Below are positions 52,506 to 61,066 of a stretch of 64,000 nt of DNA, piece by piece. The number at the start of each line of letters is the position of its first letter. Position 1 is the stretch's first letter. Made by a program: the position numbers and the translations under genes. The notes beneath the pieces were generated by a model. That model was not told the DNA's origin. It saw only the letters and a program-made list of their open reading frames with translations, and made no database searches. Location: contig CAWBME010000002.1 of the NCBI GenBank assembly GCA_963789825.1, positions 62,001 to 126,000 of the forward strand. The letters run 5' to 3'. This DNA is from PFL42 sp963789825 (GTDB taxonomy: Bacteria; Chloroflexota; Anaerolineae; Anaerolineales; E44-bin32).

Positions 52506-53801
52506 CTACTTCTTCGCCGAAGACATCGCCAGCAGGTCCGCATCCAGCGAGACCCCGGCGCGCTTGGCCGCCGCCTGCATCACCTCGATCAGGCCGCAGT
52601 TGTGCTGAACCGCCCCGGTGGCCGAGGTATCCCCGTCGCGGATAGCGTTGAGGAAGCGCAGCCGCCACGAGTCCATCCCGATCGCCTCGGCGATCCTCTC
52701 CATTTGCACGTCCCAGGCGAAGGAACCCTGGTACAGGCCGAAGCCGCGCATCGAGCTGGTCGGCCGCTTGTTGGTGAAGACGGCATAGCTGTCGATCCAC
52801 ACATTGGGGATGTCATACGGCCCGGAGACCCCAGACGAAGCCTTGCGGATCACATAATCGTTGGTCGAGGGGTAGGCGCCGCCGTCGCGCACCATCTTGA
52901 TCTTGCGCGCCACGATGCGTCCATCTTTCGTCACGCCGTCCTTGTACCAAAGGTGGGTGGCACCGCGATGGGTGGAGGCGATGAACTCCTCCTCACGCGT
53001 CCACACCCACTTCACCGGCCGGCCGCCGGTGTACAGCGACAGCACGGCGCAGAGGTGGTCCGCATGCGGGTCGTTCTTTGAGCCAAAGCCGCCGCCCAGG
53101 ATGCCGCCGATCATGTGTACATCTGCTTGCGGCTTGTTCAGGATGGCAGCAATCGTGCCTTGGTTGAAGAACACCGCCTGGGTGACGGTGTAGATATGCG
53201 TCCGGCCCATGGAGTCGGTGTAGGCGATGCTGGCTTGCGTCTCGATCGGCGAGTGCTCCTGGGCCGCTGTGCGGAAGTAGTTCTCGACAATGTGATCCGC
53301 CTGGCGAAAGCCGGCCTCCACATCGCCCTTGCGCACCTGGTAGTGGTCCTTGCCGTCGAAGGGCAGTAGATTTCCCTCCGGGCGGACTTTGGGCGACCCC
53401 GGCTCCATCGCCTTCTGCGGGTCGAGGATTGGAGCCCGCTCCTCCAGTTCGACCTTGATCTTGCCCACCGCCAGCCGGGCGATCTCGGGTGTCTCCGCCG
53501 CCACCACCGCCACTTCCTGGCCGAGGTAGCGGATCTCCTTGTCGGCCAGCACCGGCTGCTCGCCGCCGAACACGTTGACCGGCACATCCTTGCCGACAAT
53601 CACCGCCACCACGCCCGGCACCTTCTCGGCCCGGCTGATGTCGATGCTGGTGATGCGCGCCGAGGGCACGGGTGAGCGCCAGGCCTTCACGTGCAGCATC
53701 CCCGGCAGCTTGATGTCGCTGACGTAGCGCGTCCGGCCGGTGGCATGCTGCATGCCGTCATAGCGCGGCAGGCGTTTTCCGACGTACTGGGTGTCTGCCA
53801 T
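52506..53801 (-). CDS. Molybdenum hydroxylase, molybdopterin-binding subunit, N-terminal part
   Basis: This encodes 431 residues. The N-terminal CO dehydrogenase-type domain has DGMQHATGRTRYVSDIKLPG, then GMLHVKAWRSPVPSARI. The Mo-binding N half shows MIGGILGGGFGSKNDPHADH (around 230-249) and TSSMRGFGLYQGSFAWDVQM (348-367). The protein then ends with TAG at 52506-52508, where full-length homologues continue. The length matches NdhL (about 425) of the split nicotinate dehydrogenase. The substrate is unknown; the cluster suggests a sugar aldehyde, lactone or N-heterocycle. Confidence 0.88.
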   Translation of the reverse strand: MADTQYVGKRLPRYDGMQHATGRTRYVSDIKLPGMLHVKAWRSPVPSARITSIDISRAEKVPGVVAVIVGKDVPVNVFGGEQPVLADKEIRYLGQEVAVVAAETPEIARLAVGKIKVELEERAPILDPQKAMEPGSPKVRPEGNLLPFDGKDHYQVRKGDVEAGFRQADHIVENYFRTAAQEHSPIETQASIAYTDSMGRTHIYTVTQAVFFNQGTIAAILNKPQADVHMIGGILGGGFGSKNDPHADHLCAVLSLYTGGRPVKWVWTREEEFIASTHRGATHLWYKDGVTKDGRIVARKIKMVRDGGAYPSTNDYVIRKASSGVSGPYDIPNVWIDSYAVFTNKRPTSSMRGFGLYQGSFAWDVQMERIAEAIGMDSWRLRFLNAIRDGDTSATGAVQHNCGLIEVMQAAAKRAGVSLDADLLAMSSAKK

Positions 53802-53816
53802 GGTCGTATCCTCCTC

Positions 53817-54287
53817 CTACCGCATCTGCTCGGCCGCGGCCAAGATCGACTCAAAGATCTTGTTGTAGCCGGTGCAGCGGCAGACGTTCCCGACGATGGC
53901 CTCCGCCACTTCGTCGCGCGTCGGGTTCGGATTGCGGTCCAGCAACGCCTTGGCCGAGATGATCATCCCCGGCGTGCAGTATCCGCACTGGGCGCCGTAG
54001 TGCTCGGTGAAGGCGGTCTGCAGCGGGTGCGGCTTCTCCGGCGTGCCGATGCCCTCGATGGTGACCACCTGGCGGCCTTCGACCGTCGGCGCCAGCACCA
54101 GGCAGGCGTTCACCGGCTCGCCGTCAAGCAGCACCGTGCACGCGCCGCAGTTGCCCTGCTCGCAGCCGAACTTCGGCCCGGTGACGTCGAGGGTTTCCCG
54201 CAACAGCGTCAGCAGGTTGATGCCGAAGGGGGCATCCACCGTGACCGGTTTCCCATTCAGCTTGAAGGAGATCTCATGCTTCAACAT
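53817..54287 (-). CDS. Molybdenum hydroxylase, 2Fe-2S subunit
   Basis: This 156-residue protein has both iron-sulfur clusters of the family. The plant-ferredoxin type is CEQGNCGACTVLLDGEPVNA (Cys42, 47, 50 and, just after, 62). The second, four-helix type is CGYCTPG (101, 104) and CRCTGY (136, 138). It transfers electrons from the molybdenum site to the FAD subunit. Its start is two bases from the FAD-subunit stop, and the Mo subunit follows 15 bases after its stop, so it is in the same operon. Intact. Confidence 0.95.
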   Translation of the reverse strand: MLKHEISFKLNGKPVTVDAPFGINLLTLLRETLDVTGPKFGCEQGNCGACTVLLDGEPVNACLVLAPTVEGRQVVTIEGIGTPEKPHPLQTAFTEHYGAQCGYCTPGMIISAKALLDRNPNPTRDEVAEAIVGNVCRCTGYNKIFESILAAAEQMR

Positions 54288-54289
54288 GG

Positions 54290-55159
54290 TTACTTCGCTC
54301 CTTCCTTCAACCCGCCGGCCTGCCGCAGCGTGCGTTCCACCAGGACCTTGATCGTCTTGGTGCGGTACCAGGCGGTGCCGTGCACGTCGTCAATCGGCTT
54401 GATCTCGCTGGCTGCCACCTCGGCCGCCCGGGCGATCGCCTCGGCGGTGAACGGCTTGCCCTTCAGCAGCTTCTCGGCCTTGACCGCCCGCAGCGGCTTG
54501 GGCGCTACCGCTCCCATGGCGATGACGACCTCTTCGCAGTTGCCTTTGGCATCGAGCTTGACGCGCGAAGTAGCGTTGACCACCGCCAGCGTCAGCGCCG
54601 CCCGACGGCCGATCTTGGCATAGGCCGATCCTTCGTTCCGCCCAGTGGGTGTGATCACGATTTCGGTCAGGATCTCGCCGGGCAGGATCACCGTCTTGCC
54701 CGGCCCGGTGAAGAATTCCGCCAGCGGCACGACACGCTTGCCTCGGCTGCTGGCCAGCACGACCGAAGCCCCGAGGCCGAGCATGGCGCAGACCGTGTCT
54801 CCGGCCGGTGAGGCGGTGCACAAGTTGCCGCCCAGCGTCGCCAGCGAGCGCACCGGCGGGCTGGCCATCTTGGCCGAAGCCTGCGCCAACGCCGTCGCCT
54901 TCTGCTGCAGCAACTTGGAGGCGCCGGCGGTCTGCATGCGCGTGGCGGCCCCGATGTGGATCAGGCCGTCCGCCTGCCGGATGTACTCCAGCCCCAGCTT
55001 GCCGACCCACAGCACGCCGTCCGGGATCTTGAACTCGAGGTTCATGTCCCGCACCAGGTCCGTGCCGCCAGCGAGCACCTTGAGGCCCGAGCCGTGTTTC
55101 CCCTTCAGCTGAAGCGCTTCCTTCAGCGTGGCGGGAGCGAAGTACTGCACGTCCTTCAC
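54290..55159 (-). CDS. Molybdenum hydroxylase, FAD-binding subunit
   Basis: This encodes 289 residues from GTG at 55159, with GGAGGGAGG upstream and a four-base overlap (GTGA) with the preceding dehydrogenase gene. FAD-binding motifs are LKVLAGGTDLVRDMN and LATLGGNLCTASPAGDT, the usual two loops of CoxM-type proteins. The CO dehydrogenase flavoprotein C-terminal domain follows (GSAYAKIGRRAALTLAVVNA). It takes electrons from the 2Fe-2S subunit and passes them to NAD+ or another acceptor. The size is normal. In the given sequence the frame is joined to the dehydrogenase upstream, which reflects an indel there. Confidence 0.92.
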   Translation of the reverse strand: MKDVQYFAPATLKEALQLKGKHGSGLKVLAGGTDLVRDMNLEFKIPDGVLWVGKLGLEYIRQADGLIHIGAATRMQTAGASKLLQQKATALAQASAKMASPPVRSLATLGGNLCTASPAGDTVCAMLGLGASVVLASSRGKRVVPLAEFFTGPGKTVILPGEILTEIVITPTGRNEGSAYAKIGRRAALTLAVVNATSRVKLDAKGNCEEVVIAMGAVAPKPLRAVKAEKLLKGKPFTAEAIARAAEVAASEIKPIDDVHGTAWYRTKTIKVLVERTLRQAGGLKEGAK

Positions 55160-56068
55160 GTTCCTCCCTCCTCTCGAGGAGTGGACTTCCCCAATCCTGA
55201 AAGCTCTGCCAGCAGGCAGTAGATCGCGATGGCATCCTGGTCGCCGTAGCCGCAGGCCTGTGCGGCGCTGAAGAGCTGGTGCGCCGCGGCCGTCACCGGC
55301 AATGCCACGCCGAGGGCGTGACCGGTTTCGATCATCAATCCCAGGTCCTTGTTCATGTGCTTGAGCGGGAAGGCGGGCGTGTAGTCCTGCGCAGTGATGT
55401 TGCCCACCTTGCGCTGCAACAGGTTCGAGACCACACCGCTCGCCAGCACGATCTCGCCCATCGTCTGCAGGTCGATCCCGCCCTTGGCCGCCAGCGTCAT
55501 GCACTCGGCCAGCGAGGCCACCTGGGCCCCGACCAGCAGGTTGAAGGCCAGCTTGGTCGTGGCACCCGCTCCTTGCGGACCCATGTAGAAGAGATGCTTC
55601 CCCATGCACGCCCAGCAGGGTCGCGGTAGCGTTCGAACAGCTGACGACTCGCCTCCGACCATGATCCCCAGCGTGCCGTCCTTGCGCCGGGCCGGTGCTG
55701 CCGAAGACCGGCGCTTCGAGCAACTCCCAGCCGTGTGCCGCCAGGTGGCCAGCCAGGTCGATCGCCTGCTCGGGCGAAATCGTGCTCATGTCGATCAGTA
55801 CGTTCCCGGGGTGTCCGCCAGCCAGCAGGCCCTCGGGCCCATCGAGCACCGCCCGCACGCCCTCGGCGTCGGTCAGCATGGTGATCACCACCTCGCTGGC
55901 CTGGGCCACCGCGCGCGGACTCGCAACCACCTGCGCCCCCAGCTCCACCAGCGCCTGAGCCTTGGCCGCCGTCCGGTTGTAGACCGTGAGGGAATGCCCG
56001 CCGCGGGCGACGTTGGCCGCCATCGGCGCACCCATCAGTCCCAATCCGATGAACCCTACCCTGGCCAT
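55156..56068 (-). CDS. Beta-hydroxyacid dehydrogenase (3-hydroxyisobutyrate/tartronate semialdehyde reductase type), frameshifted
   Basis: The ATG at 56068 opens the NAD(P) domain with VGFIGLGLMGAPMAANVARG, then MLTDAEGVRAVLDGPEGLL and LIDMSTISPEQAIDLAGHLA. The catalytic-region motif is EAPVFGSTGPA. Around 55680 and again near 55640 the frame shifts. The C-terminal helical domain follows: GPQGAGATTKLAFNLLVGAQ, with the catalytic Lys in TTKLAFN, then FPLKHMNKDLGLMIETGHAL. Joined length about 305. The family includes GarR and GlxR, which reduce tartronate semialdehyde. This would suit a sugar-acid pathway, and the next genes form the Mo-hydroxylase. Confidence 0.85.
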
Positions 56069-56092
56069 CCCAACTCCCGCAGCTGCCTGCGC

Positions 56093-57238
56093 CTAGTACG
56101 GCACGAAGTCGCCGCGCTTCTTGGCGGCTTCGATCGCCGGCTCGCCGTATTCCCACGACATCTCCGGGCGATAGCGTTCGCGCCAATCGTCGAACCTCAT
56201 CCTGCCGATGTCCGCCTGATCCGGGAAGACCCACTTGACGCCCCACTGCGGGATGATGATCTTGAGGTCGGGCACGTGGCGCTTGGCAACCCACACCACC
56301 TCTTCCGGATCGACGGTGGTGTTGCCCCAATTGTCCCAGTGCATCGGCATCAGCACCTTGGTGCCCATGGCCTCGGCCAGACGCACAGCGTCATAGGGGG
56401 TCATCTTATCCGTGCCGCCCGGCGCGTTGTAGCCGATGTTCACCGACAGCACGTCGATCTTGTGTTTCTTGAACGTCACGTAGGCGTTCTGGAACAGCGA
56501 ATCCGCCAGGTGACAGAAGTTGAAGCCGCCAATCTTGAAGAAGAAGGTCACCGCCACGTCGTCGAACGGACGGCGCACGCCCGGCTCGACCTTGACCCCG
56601 GGGCCGCCGGTCATGGTGGCGATCCGGTCGTAGTTCGGCAGGATATCGACCTGCACGTCCTTGATCTTGTAGCTCTGCCCCGGCCGCACAACCTTGATCC
56701 GGTCCTCAGGCACCTGGAAGTTGCGCATACGCTCGACCGAGGACATCGGGGCGTAGAACGGCGCCGTGGTCGTCTGGGTGGCGGCCTTGAGCGTGTAGAT
56801 GTCGGTGTGGTCGGCGTGCTGATGCGAGCAGAACACGCCGTCCAACGTCTCGAAACCGAAGATGTCGATCACCTGGGGATTGAGCCGCATCCAATCGATC
56901 GTCGGCGAGCCCGTCGTGCGGCACACGCCACAGTAGGCGTACTCGGTGTAGTGCGCCGGGCCGGCGTAGTTGTCGACGAGCAGCACGGCGCCGCCCGGCG
57001 ACTTGAGCACGAAGCCCATGCCGCCGGTCCACCAGAAAGCGTAGGTTCCCTTCTCGACCTTGGTGTTCTCGATCTGCTTGTTGAGAAACTGACCCCATTC
57101 CGGGAAGCACTCGATCGCCCAGCGCACGCGGTCCATCGGTCGATCCTTGTTCAACAGGTAGTCGCCTTGCATCGTGCCGCGTCCATCGCCGACGATCTCG
57201 ATCTCGCGGTAGTTGATCTCGTCCCCATTGGAGCCCAT
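56093..57238 (-). CDS. UlaG-like metallo-beta-lactamase-fold lactonase
   Basis: This encodes 381 residues. The start region FPEWGQFLNKQIENTKVEKG, then GTYAFWWTGGMGFVLKSPGG closely follows L-ascorbate-6-phosphate lactonase UlaG. The MBL metal motif is SHQHADHTD (138-146). Further family features are VVRPGQSYKIKDVQVDILPN and TDKMTPYDAVRLAEAMGTKV, then LMPMHWDNWGNTTVDPEEVV. The enzyme is cytoplasmic and manganese-type in E. coli. No other ula genes (UlaABC transporter, UlaD, UlaF, UlaE) lie nearby. It probably opens a sugar lactone or sugar-acid lactone of another pathway. Confidence 0.88.
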   Translation of the reverse strand: MGSNGDEINYREIEIVGDGRGTMQGDYLLNKDRPMDRVRWAIECFPEWGQFLNKQIENTKVEKGTYAFWWTGGMGFVLKSPGGAVLLVDNYAGPAHYTEYAYCGVCRTTGSPTIDWMRLNPQVIDIFGFETLDGVFCSHQHADHTDIYTLKAATQTTTAPFYAPMSSVERMRNFQVPEDRIKVVRPGQSYKIKDVQVDILPNYDRIATMTGGPGVKVEPGVRRPFDDVAVTFFFKIGGFNFCHLADSLFQNAYVTFKKHKIDVLSVNIGYNAPGGTDKMTPYDAVRLAEAMGTKVLMPMHWDNWGNTTVDPEEVVWVAKRHVPDLKIIIPQWGVKWVFPDQADIGRMRFDDWRERYRPEMSWEYGEPAIEAAKKRGDFVPY

Positions 57239-57322
57239 GACTGTCTCTCCTGATCTCGCTGACGGACTGATACATGTGATCGGCTCAGCCGGCAGGCCTT
57301 CTCCGGCCGGTCAGGTTGTTGC

Positions 57323-58384
57323 TCAGGGCGTGCCGTTCGGGTGGAGCATGATCTTGATCCCGTCCCGACTTCCCGTGGTCAGCAGCTTGAATCCTTCGTC
57401 GAATCTCTCCAGCGGCAGACGATGCGTGATCACCGGACTCGGATCGAGCTGGCCCGAGGCCAGCAAACCATCCACCAGCCGCCAGGTGTCCCACATGTGA
57501 CGCCCGGCAACGCCGCGCACCGTCACCTGGCGCAGAATGATGGCGAAGTTGATGTCCAGCTCGACCGGCTTGGGGGTGATCCCGAACAGCGTCACCCGGC
57601 CCCCCTTGCGCACCGAGTCGAAGGCGTTCTTGACCGAGGCCGGCGCCCCGGCCATCTCGATCACCACATCGGCGCCCACACCGCGCGTCTCGTCCTTGAT
57701 CGCCTGCACGTAGTCCACGCCGTCTTGGATGTTGTAGACTGCGTCGGCCCCCATGCGCTTGGCGACCTCGAGCCGGCTGGGAACCATCCCGATCAGGGAC
57801 ACCTTGCGCGCCCCGCAGGCGCGCGCCACGCCCGCCGCCAGCAGCGCCATCGGCCCGTCGCCGTAGATCACGACGTACTTGGCCGTCACCGGCTCGATCA
57901 GCGTCGCCTGCACTGCGCCGCCCAGCGGCTCCATGATGCCGCCGATGTCGGGATGCACCTCGCGCGACAGCGGCCACAGCGAGCTTTCCGGCACGACCAC
58001 GTATTGGGCAAACGAGCCGTCGACATCATTGCCGAAGATCTTCAGGTTCTGGCAGATGTGCTGCAGCCCCATCTTGCAGACCTCGCACACGCCGCACACG
58101 ATGTGGCTGTCGGAGGTGACGTAATCGCCGACCTTGAACTGGCTTACCAGCGCGCCAACCTCGACGATCTCACCGCTGAACTCGTGCCCCAGCGTCAGCG
58201 GCGGCTTGATCCTCTTCTGGGCATACTCATCCCAATTGTAGAAGTGGATGTCCGAACCGCAGAGGGCGGTCGAGAACACCTTGACCAACGTCTCGTCCGG
58301 CTTGATGGCGGGAATCTCGACCTCGACCAGATCGCAACCGGGCTCCGGACGAATCTTGCGAACCGCCTTCATCGTTCCTTTCAT
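57323..58384 (-). CDS. Zinc-dependent alcohol/polyol dehydrogenase (MDR)
   Basis: This encodes 353 residues. The catalytic zinc ligands are Cys42 in ALCGSDIHF and His67-Glu68 in GHEFSGEIVEVG. The structural zinc site is CGVCEVCKMGLQHIC (97-111). The Rossmann domain has VVIYGDGPMALLAAGVARAC. Such enzymes include threonine 3-dehydrogenase, sorbitol and L-iditol dehydrogenase. The ALCGSDIHFYNW segment is close to the threonine dehydrogenase branch, but the context favours a polyol or sugar-acid substrate. Intact. NAD+ is the likely acceptor. Confidence 0.9.
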   Translation of the reverse strand: MKGTMKAVRKIRPEPGCDLVEVEIPAIKPDETLVKVFSTALCGSDIHFYNWDEYAQKRIKPPLTLGHEFSGEIVEVGALVSQFKVGDYVTSDSHIVCGVCEVCKMGLQHICQNLKIFGNDVDGSFAQYVVVPESSLWPLSREVHPDIGGIMEPLGGAVQATLIEPVTAKYVVIYGDGPMALLAAGVARACGARKVSLIGMVPSRLEVAKRMGADAVYNIQDGVDYVQAIKDETRGVGADVVIEMAGAPASVKNAFDSVRKGGRVTLFGITPKPVELDINFAIILRQVTVRGVAGRHMWDTWRLVDGLLASGQLDPSPVITHRLPLERFDEGFKLLTTGSRDGIKIMLHPNGTP

Positions 58385-58432
58385 CCGCCTGCCTCCTACC
58401 TGCTCCCGTTTGTCGGTGGATCGACCCCTCGG

Positions 58433-59322
58433 CTAGAGGACTCCCATGTCCTTGAGCACCCCCTTCAGCCGCTCGCGCTGCTCCGGCGCCAGCGGCCCGA
58501 CCGGCGAACGCGCCGGTCCGCCTTCCATGCCCATCAGGTCGAGGGCCTCCTTGATCACCACGGGGAATGAACCCCAGGTGAAGGCCAGGCGCAGCGGCGC
58601 CAGAGCCCGTTGCGCCTGCAGCGCACCCGGCAGATCGCCGGCGATGAACTTGTCGTAGATCGCGGCCACCAGCGCCGGTTTGACGTTGCCCGTGGCGGCA
58701 ATCCCGCCGCGGGTACCGTACAGCAGGCCGGCGTAGATCAGCGTATCGCGGCCCATCAGCACCGAGAACTCCGGCGGCGCGGCGCGGATGTATTCCGCCG
58801 TCAATTCCAGATCGCCGCTCGAGTCCTTGATCCCGACGATCCCTGGGACCTTGGCCAGCCGCGCCAGCAGACCGACCGAGATCTTGAGGCCGGTGCGCGC
58901 CGGATTGGTGTAGAGCAGAATGGGGATATCGACTGCCTCGGCCACGGCTTTGTAGTGATGGAAGAGCTCGTCGTCGGTCGGGGAGATGAAGTACGGCGTC
59001 AGGATCGAGACGGCATCGACTCCGGCCTGCTTGGCCAAGCGGGTGAGGGCAATCGTCTCGCGCGTCGTGACTCCGACGGTGCCCCCATACACCGGCACCC
59101 GGCCGCGCGTCTCCTCGACGACCACTTCCCAGATGCGGCGCTTCTCGTCCGCGGTAAGCGCCCAGAACTCGCCCTGGCTTCCGACGGCAAACACGCCGTG
59201 CACGCCGCCGTCGATGCAGTGATTGACCAGACGCCGCAGCGCCTTCTCGTTGACTTCCTGCTCCTTGGTGAACGGCGTCACCATGGCGGGGATGATTCCC
59301 GAGGGTGGGGACTCTTCAGCAT
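58433..59322 (-). CDS. DapA/NanA-family aldolase or dehydratase, frameshifted at N-terminus
   Basis: The start is probably ATG at 59322 (AAGGAG five bases upstream). It reads MLKSP, then a one-base shift gives GIIPAMVTPFTKEQEVNEKA. The barrel shows VHGVFAVGSQGEFWALTADE, YGGTVGVTTRETIALTRLAK, ILLYTNPARTGLKISVGLLA (with the conserved Tyr) and VGIKDSSGDLELT, whose Lys forms the Schiff base. The family includes dihydrodipicolinate synthase, N-acetylneuraminate lyase, KDG aldolase and 5-keto-4-deoxyglucarate dehydratase. The locus favours a 2-keto-3-deoxy sugar acid substrate. About 296 residues. Confidence 0.88.
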
Positions 59323-59346
59323 GTGGGCTCCTTGCGAGCTGTCAGG

Positions 59347-59399
59347 GTCAGCCTCAGCAGCTCAGCAGACTCAGCCAGCATGCTGAGGTCTAGGCTGAC
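59347..59399. repeat. Imperfect inverted repeat between the iolB-like and dapA-like genes
   Basis: GTCAGCCTCAGCA (59347-59359) pairs with TGCTGAGG (59381-59388) and GGCTGAC (59393-59399) around a 4-base bulge. Short GCTGATCG units follow to 59421. It may trim or stabilise the mRNA between the two genes. Confidence 0.45.
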
Positions 59400-59421
59400 G
59401 CTGATCGCTGATTGCTGATCG

Positions 59422-60231
59422 CTAGTTCTTCATCTCTTTCAACACCGCCTCCGTCGCCGCCACCCAGGCGAAGCGTGGGTCGGTGGTGATGTTGTAGGCC
59501 TTGTCGTCGCCGGAAAGCACCCACAGGTAGGCCACGGTCACGCCGGGGGCGGCGGCCGTCGGGTGATAGCCCTGCTGCAGGATGGCCACATCGTCGTTGA
59601 CGATCACAAAGGCATTGTCCCGGCCGTCATCGTTCAGCACCTGGATACCGTAGCCATCGGCCGGCTTCATCTTGAACAGGTAGAACTCCTCCAGGATGTT
59701 CTCCTTGTCGTTGATCGTGTCGTGCTTGTGCGGCGGGATGCCGGACCAGTTGCCCGGCGGGTTGATCGTCTCGCCGACGATCAGCCGGCTGCTGACCGGC
59801 GAGCCGGGCGCCACCAGCAGGCGCACATCCCGCCGCCAGTTGGCCATGCCGGCCGAGATCACCTTGACCGTGTCCGGGTTGAGGCGCTGCGGCTTGAGGT
59901 CGACCTCGCAAGGCGCCTTGGCGATCGCCATCTCCATGCGCGCTTGCGCCGTGACCTCGAGCTGGCTGCGCCGCGGCGCGTAGACCGTCGTCCCCAGCGC
60001 GGTGAAGATGTCGGCGCGGGCGATGTCATCGAAGCGAGTCTGATCGACGCTCACCGAACAGCGGCCGGACAGCAGCACCAGCGCCGCCTCTTCGTCCTTG
60101 AGCTGCCCTTGCCAGCTCTCGCCCGCCTCGAGCCGCAGAACCTCCAGCCCCAGCCACTTCACGCCCAGTTCGCCCGATTGGAAGACTGCATGGTGACCCT
60201 TGCCCTGTGGTGCCTTCGTCATGCGGCTCAT
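59422..60231 (-). CDS. IolB/KduI-type sugar-acid isomerase
   Basis: This encodes 269 residues from the ATG at 60231 (GGGGAGTG upstream). The cupin-like signature LIVGETINPPGNWSGIPPHK matches 5-deoxy-glucuronate isomerase (IolB) and its relatives. So do the metal-ligand stretches KENILEEFYLFKMKPADGYG and VNDDVAILQQGYHPTAAAPG. IolB converts 5-deoxy-D-glucuronate to 2-deoxy-5-keto-gluconate in myo-inositol catabolism. No other iol genes (iolC, D, E, G, J) are present, so the substrate may be a different uronate-like sugar. It lies between a Hyi-like isomerase and a DapA-family enzyme. Confidence 0.9.
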   Translation of the reverse strand: MSRMTKAPQGKGHHAVFQSGELGVKWLGLEVLRLEAGESWQGQLKDEEAALVLLSGRCSVSVDQTRFDDIARADIFTALGTTVYAPRRSQLEVTAQARMEMAIAKAPCEVDLKPQRLNPDTVKVISAGMANWRRDVRLLVAPGSPVSSRLIVGETINPPGNWSGIPPHKHDTINDKENILEEFYLFKMKPADGYGIQVLNDDGRDNAFVIVNDDVAILQQGYHPTAAAPGVTVAYLWVLSGDDKAYNITTDPRFAWVAATEAVLKEMKN

Positions 60232-60250
60232 CGAACACTCCCCAAGTCGC

Positions 60251-61042
60251 TCAGTAAGATTTCCCCGCCGGCTCGGCCTGCGCCCATGCCAGCGTGCGCA
60301 CACCTGCCTGCAGAGGGATGTACTCCAACCCGATGTACCCGTCGTAGCCAATCGCCTCGACTGCGGCGCGAATCCCCTCGAAATCAAGCCCGCCGGATCC
60401 CGGCTCGTGGCGGCCCGGGTAGTCGGCAAACTGGATGTGCCCGATCCACCCGGCGTGCCGCCGAATCTCGTCCGCCGGGTCGTAGCCCAACAGCCCCAGG
60501 TGATAGGTGTCGAGCTGCATGCGCACGGCAGGGTGGCCCAGCGCCTCGACCACCTGGCGCGCTTCCACGGGCGTGGTCAGGAAGTAGCCCGGATTGTCGG
60601 TCGGATTCAGCACTTCCAGTGTCAGCACAACACCGGCGTCCGCCGCCAGCGGCGCAGCCAGACGCAGGTTCTCCAGCATGCACGCCTGCTGCTCCTGCCG
60701 CTCGACTCCGGGGAGCTCGACCCCCGCAGGCAGCATCACCTTGCCGGCGCCCAGGCGGCGGCAGATCTCGAGCGCCTGATCCAGCGTTCGGCGGAACTCG
60801 TCCTTGCGCCGGCGATCGACCAGGTAGCCGCGGTTGGCTGCGTCCCACACCGGGACATCCTGGTTGAACAGGACCACCTCGAGCCCCAGATCCCGCACCG
60901 CAACCTCGAGGGCAGGGATATCGGCGTGCGAGGGGAAGCCGAACTCGAGCGCCCGGCATCCCGCTTGGGACACCAGCTTCGGGCGCTCGGAGAACAGCGT
61001 CTCCGGGAACAGCCAGCTCACATTTGGCGCGTACGAAACCAC
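60251..61042 (-). CDS. Hydroxypyruvate isomerase/OtnI-like TIM barrel
   Basis: This encodes 263 residues starting with GTG at 61042. It has NVSWLFPETLFSERPKLVSQ, then AGCRALEFGFPSHADIPALE. The metal-site residues are LTLEVLNPTDNPGYFLTTPV, MQLDTYHLGLLGYDPADEIR, HIQFADYPGRHEPGSGGLDF and a final YIGLEYIPLQ, all as in the Hyi (GlxB) and OtnI family. Members isomerise hydroxypyruvate or 2-oxo-tetronate. It is 24 bases downstream of the permease gene. Intact. Confidence 0.9.
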   Translation of the reverse strand: MVSYAPNVSWLFPETLFSERPKLVSQAGCRALEFGFPSHADIPALEVAVRDLGLEVVLFNQDVPVWDAANRGYLVDRRRKDEFRRTLDQALEICRRLGAGKVMLPAGVELPGVERQEQQACMLENLRLAAPLAADAGVVLTLEVLNPTDNPGYFLTTPVEARQVVEALGHPAVRMQLDTYHLGLLGYDPADEIRRHAGWIGHIQFADYPGRHEPGSGGLDFEGIRAAVEAIGYDGYIGLEYIPLQAGVRTLAWAQAEPAGKSY

Positions 61043-61066
61043 CCACGTCCCTTGTCTGTCTTGCGG

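Noticed and set aside
54290..56068. Fusion of beta-hydroxyacid dehydrogenase and FAD subunit
   Set aside because: The joined frame arises from an indel in the dehydrogenase. The FAD subunit has its own GTG start with a strong SD and a GTGA overlap with the dehydrogenase stop.
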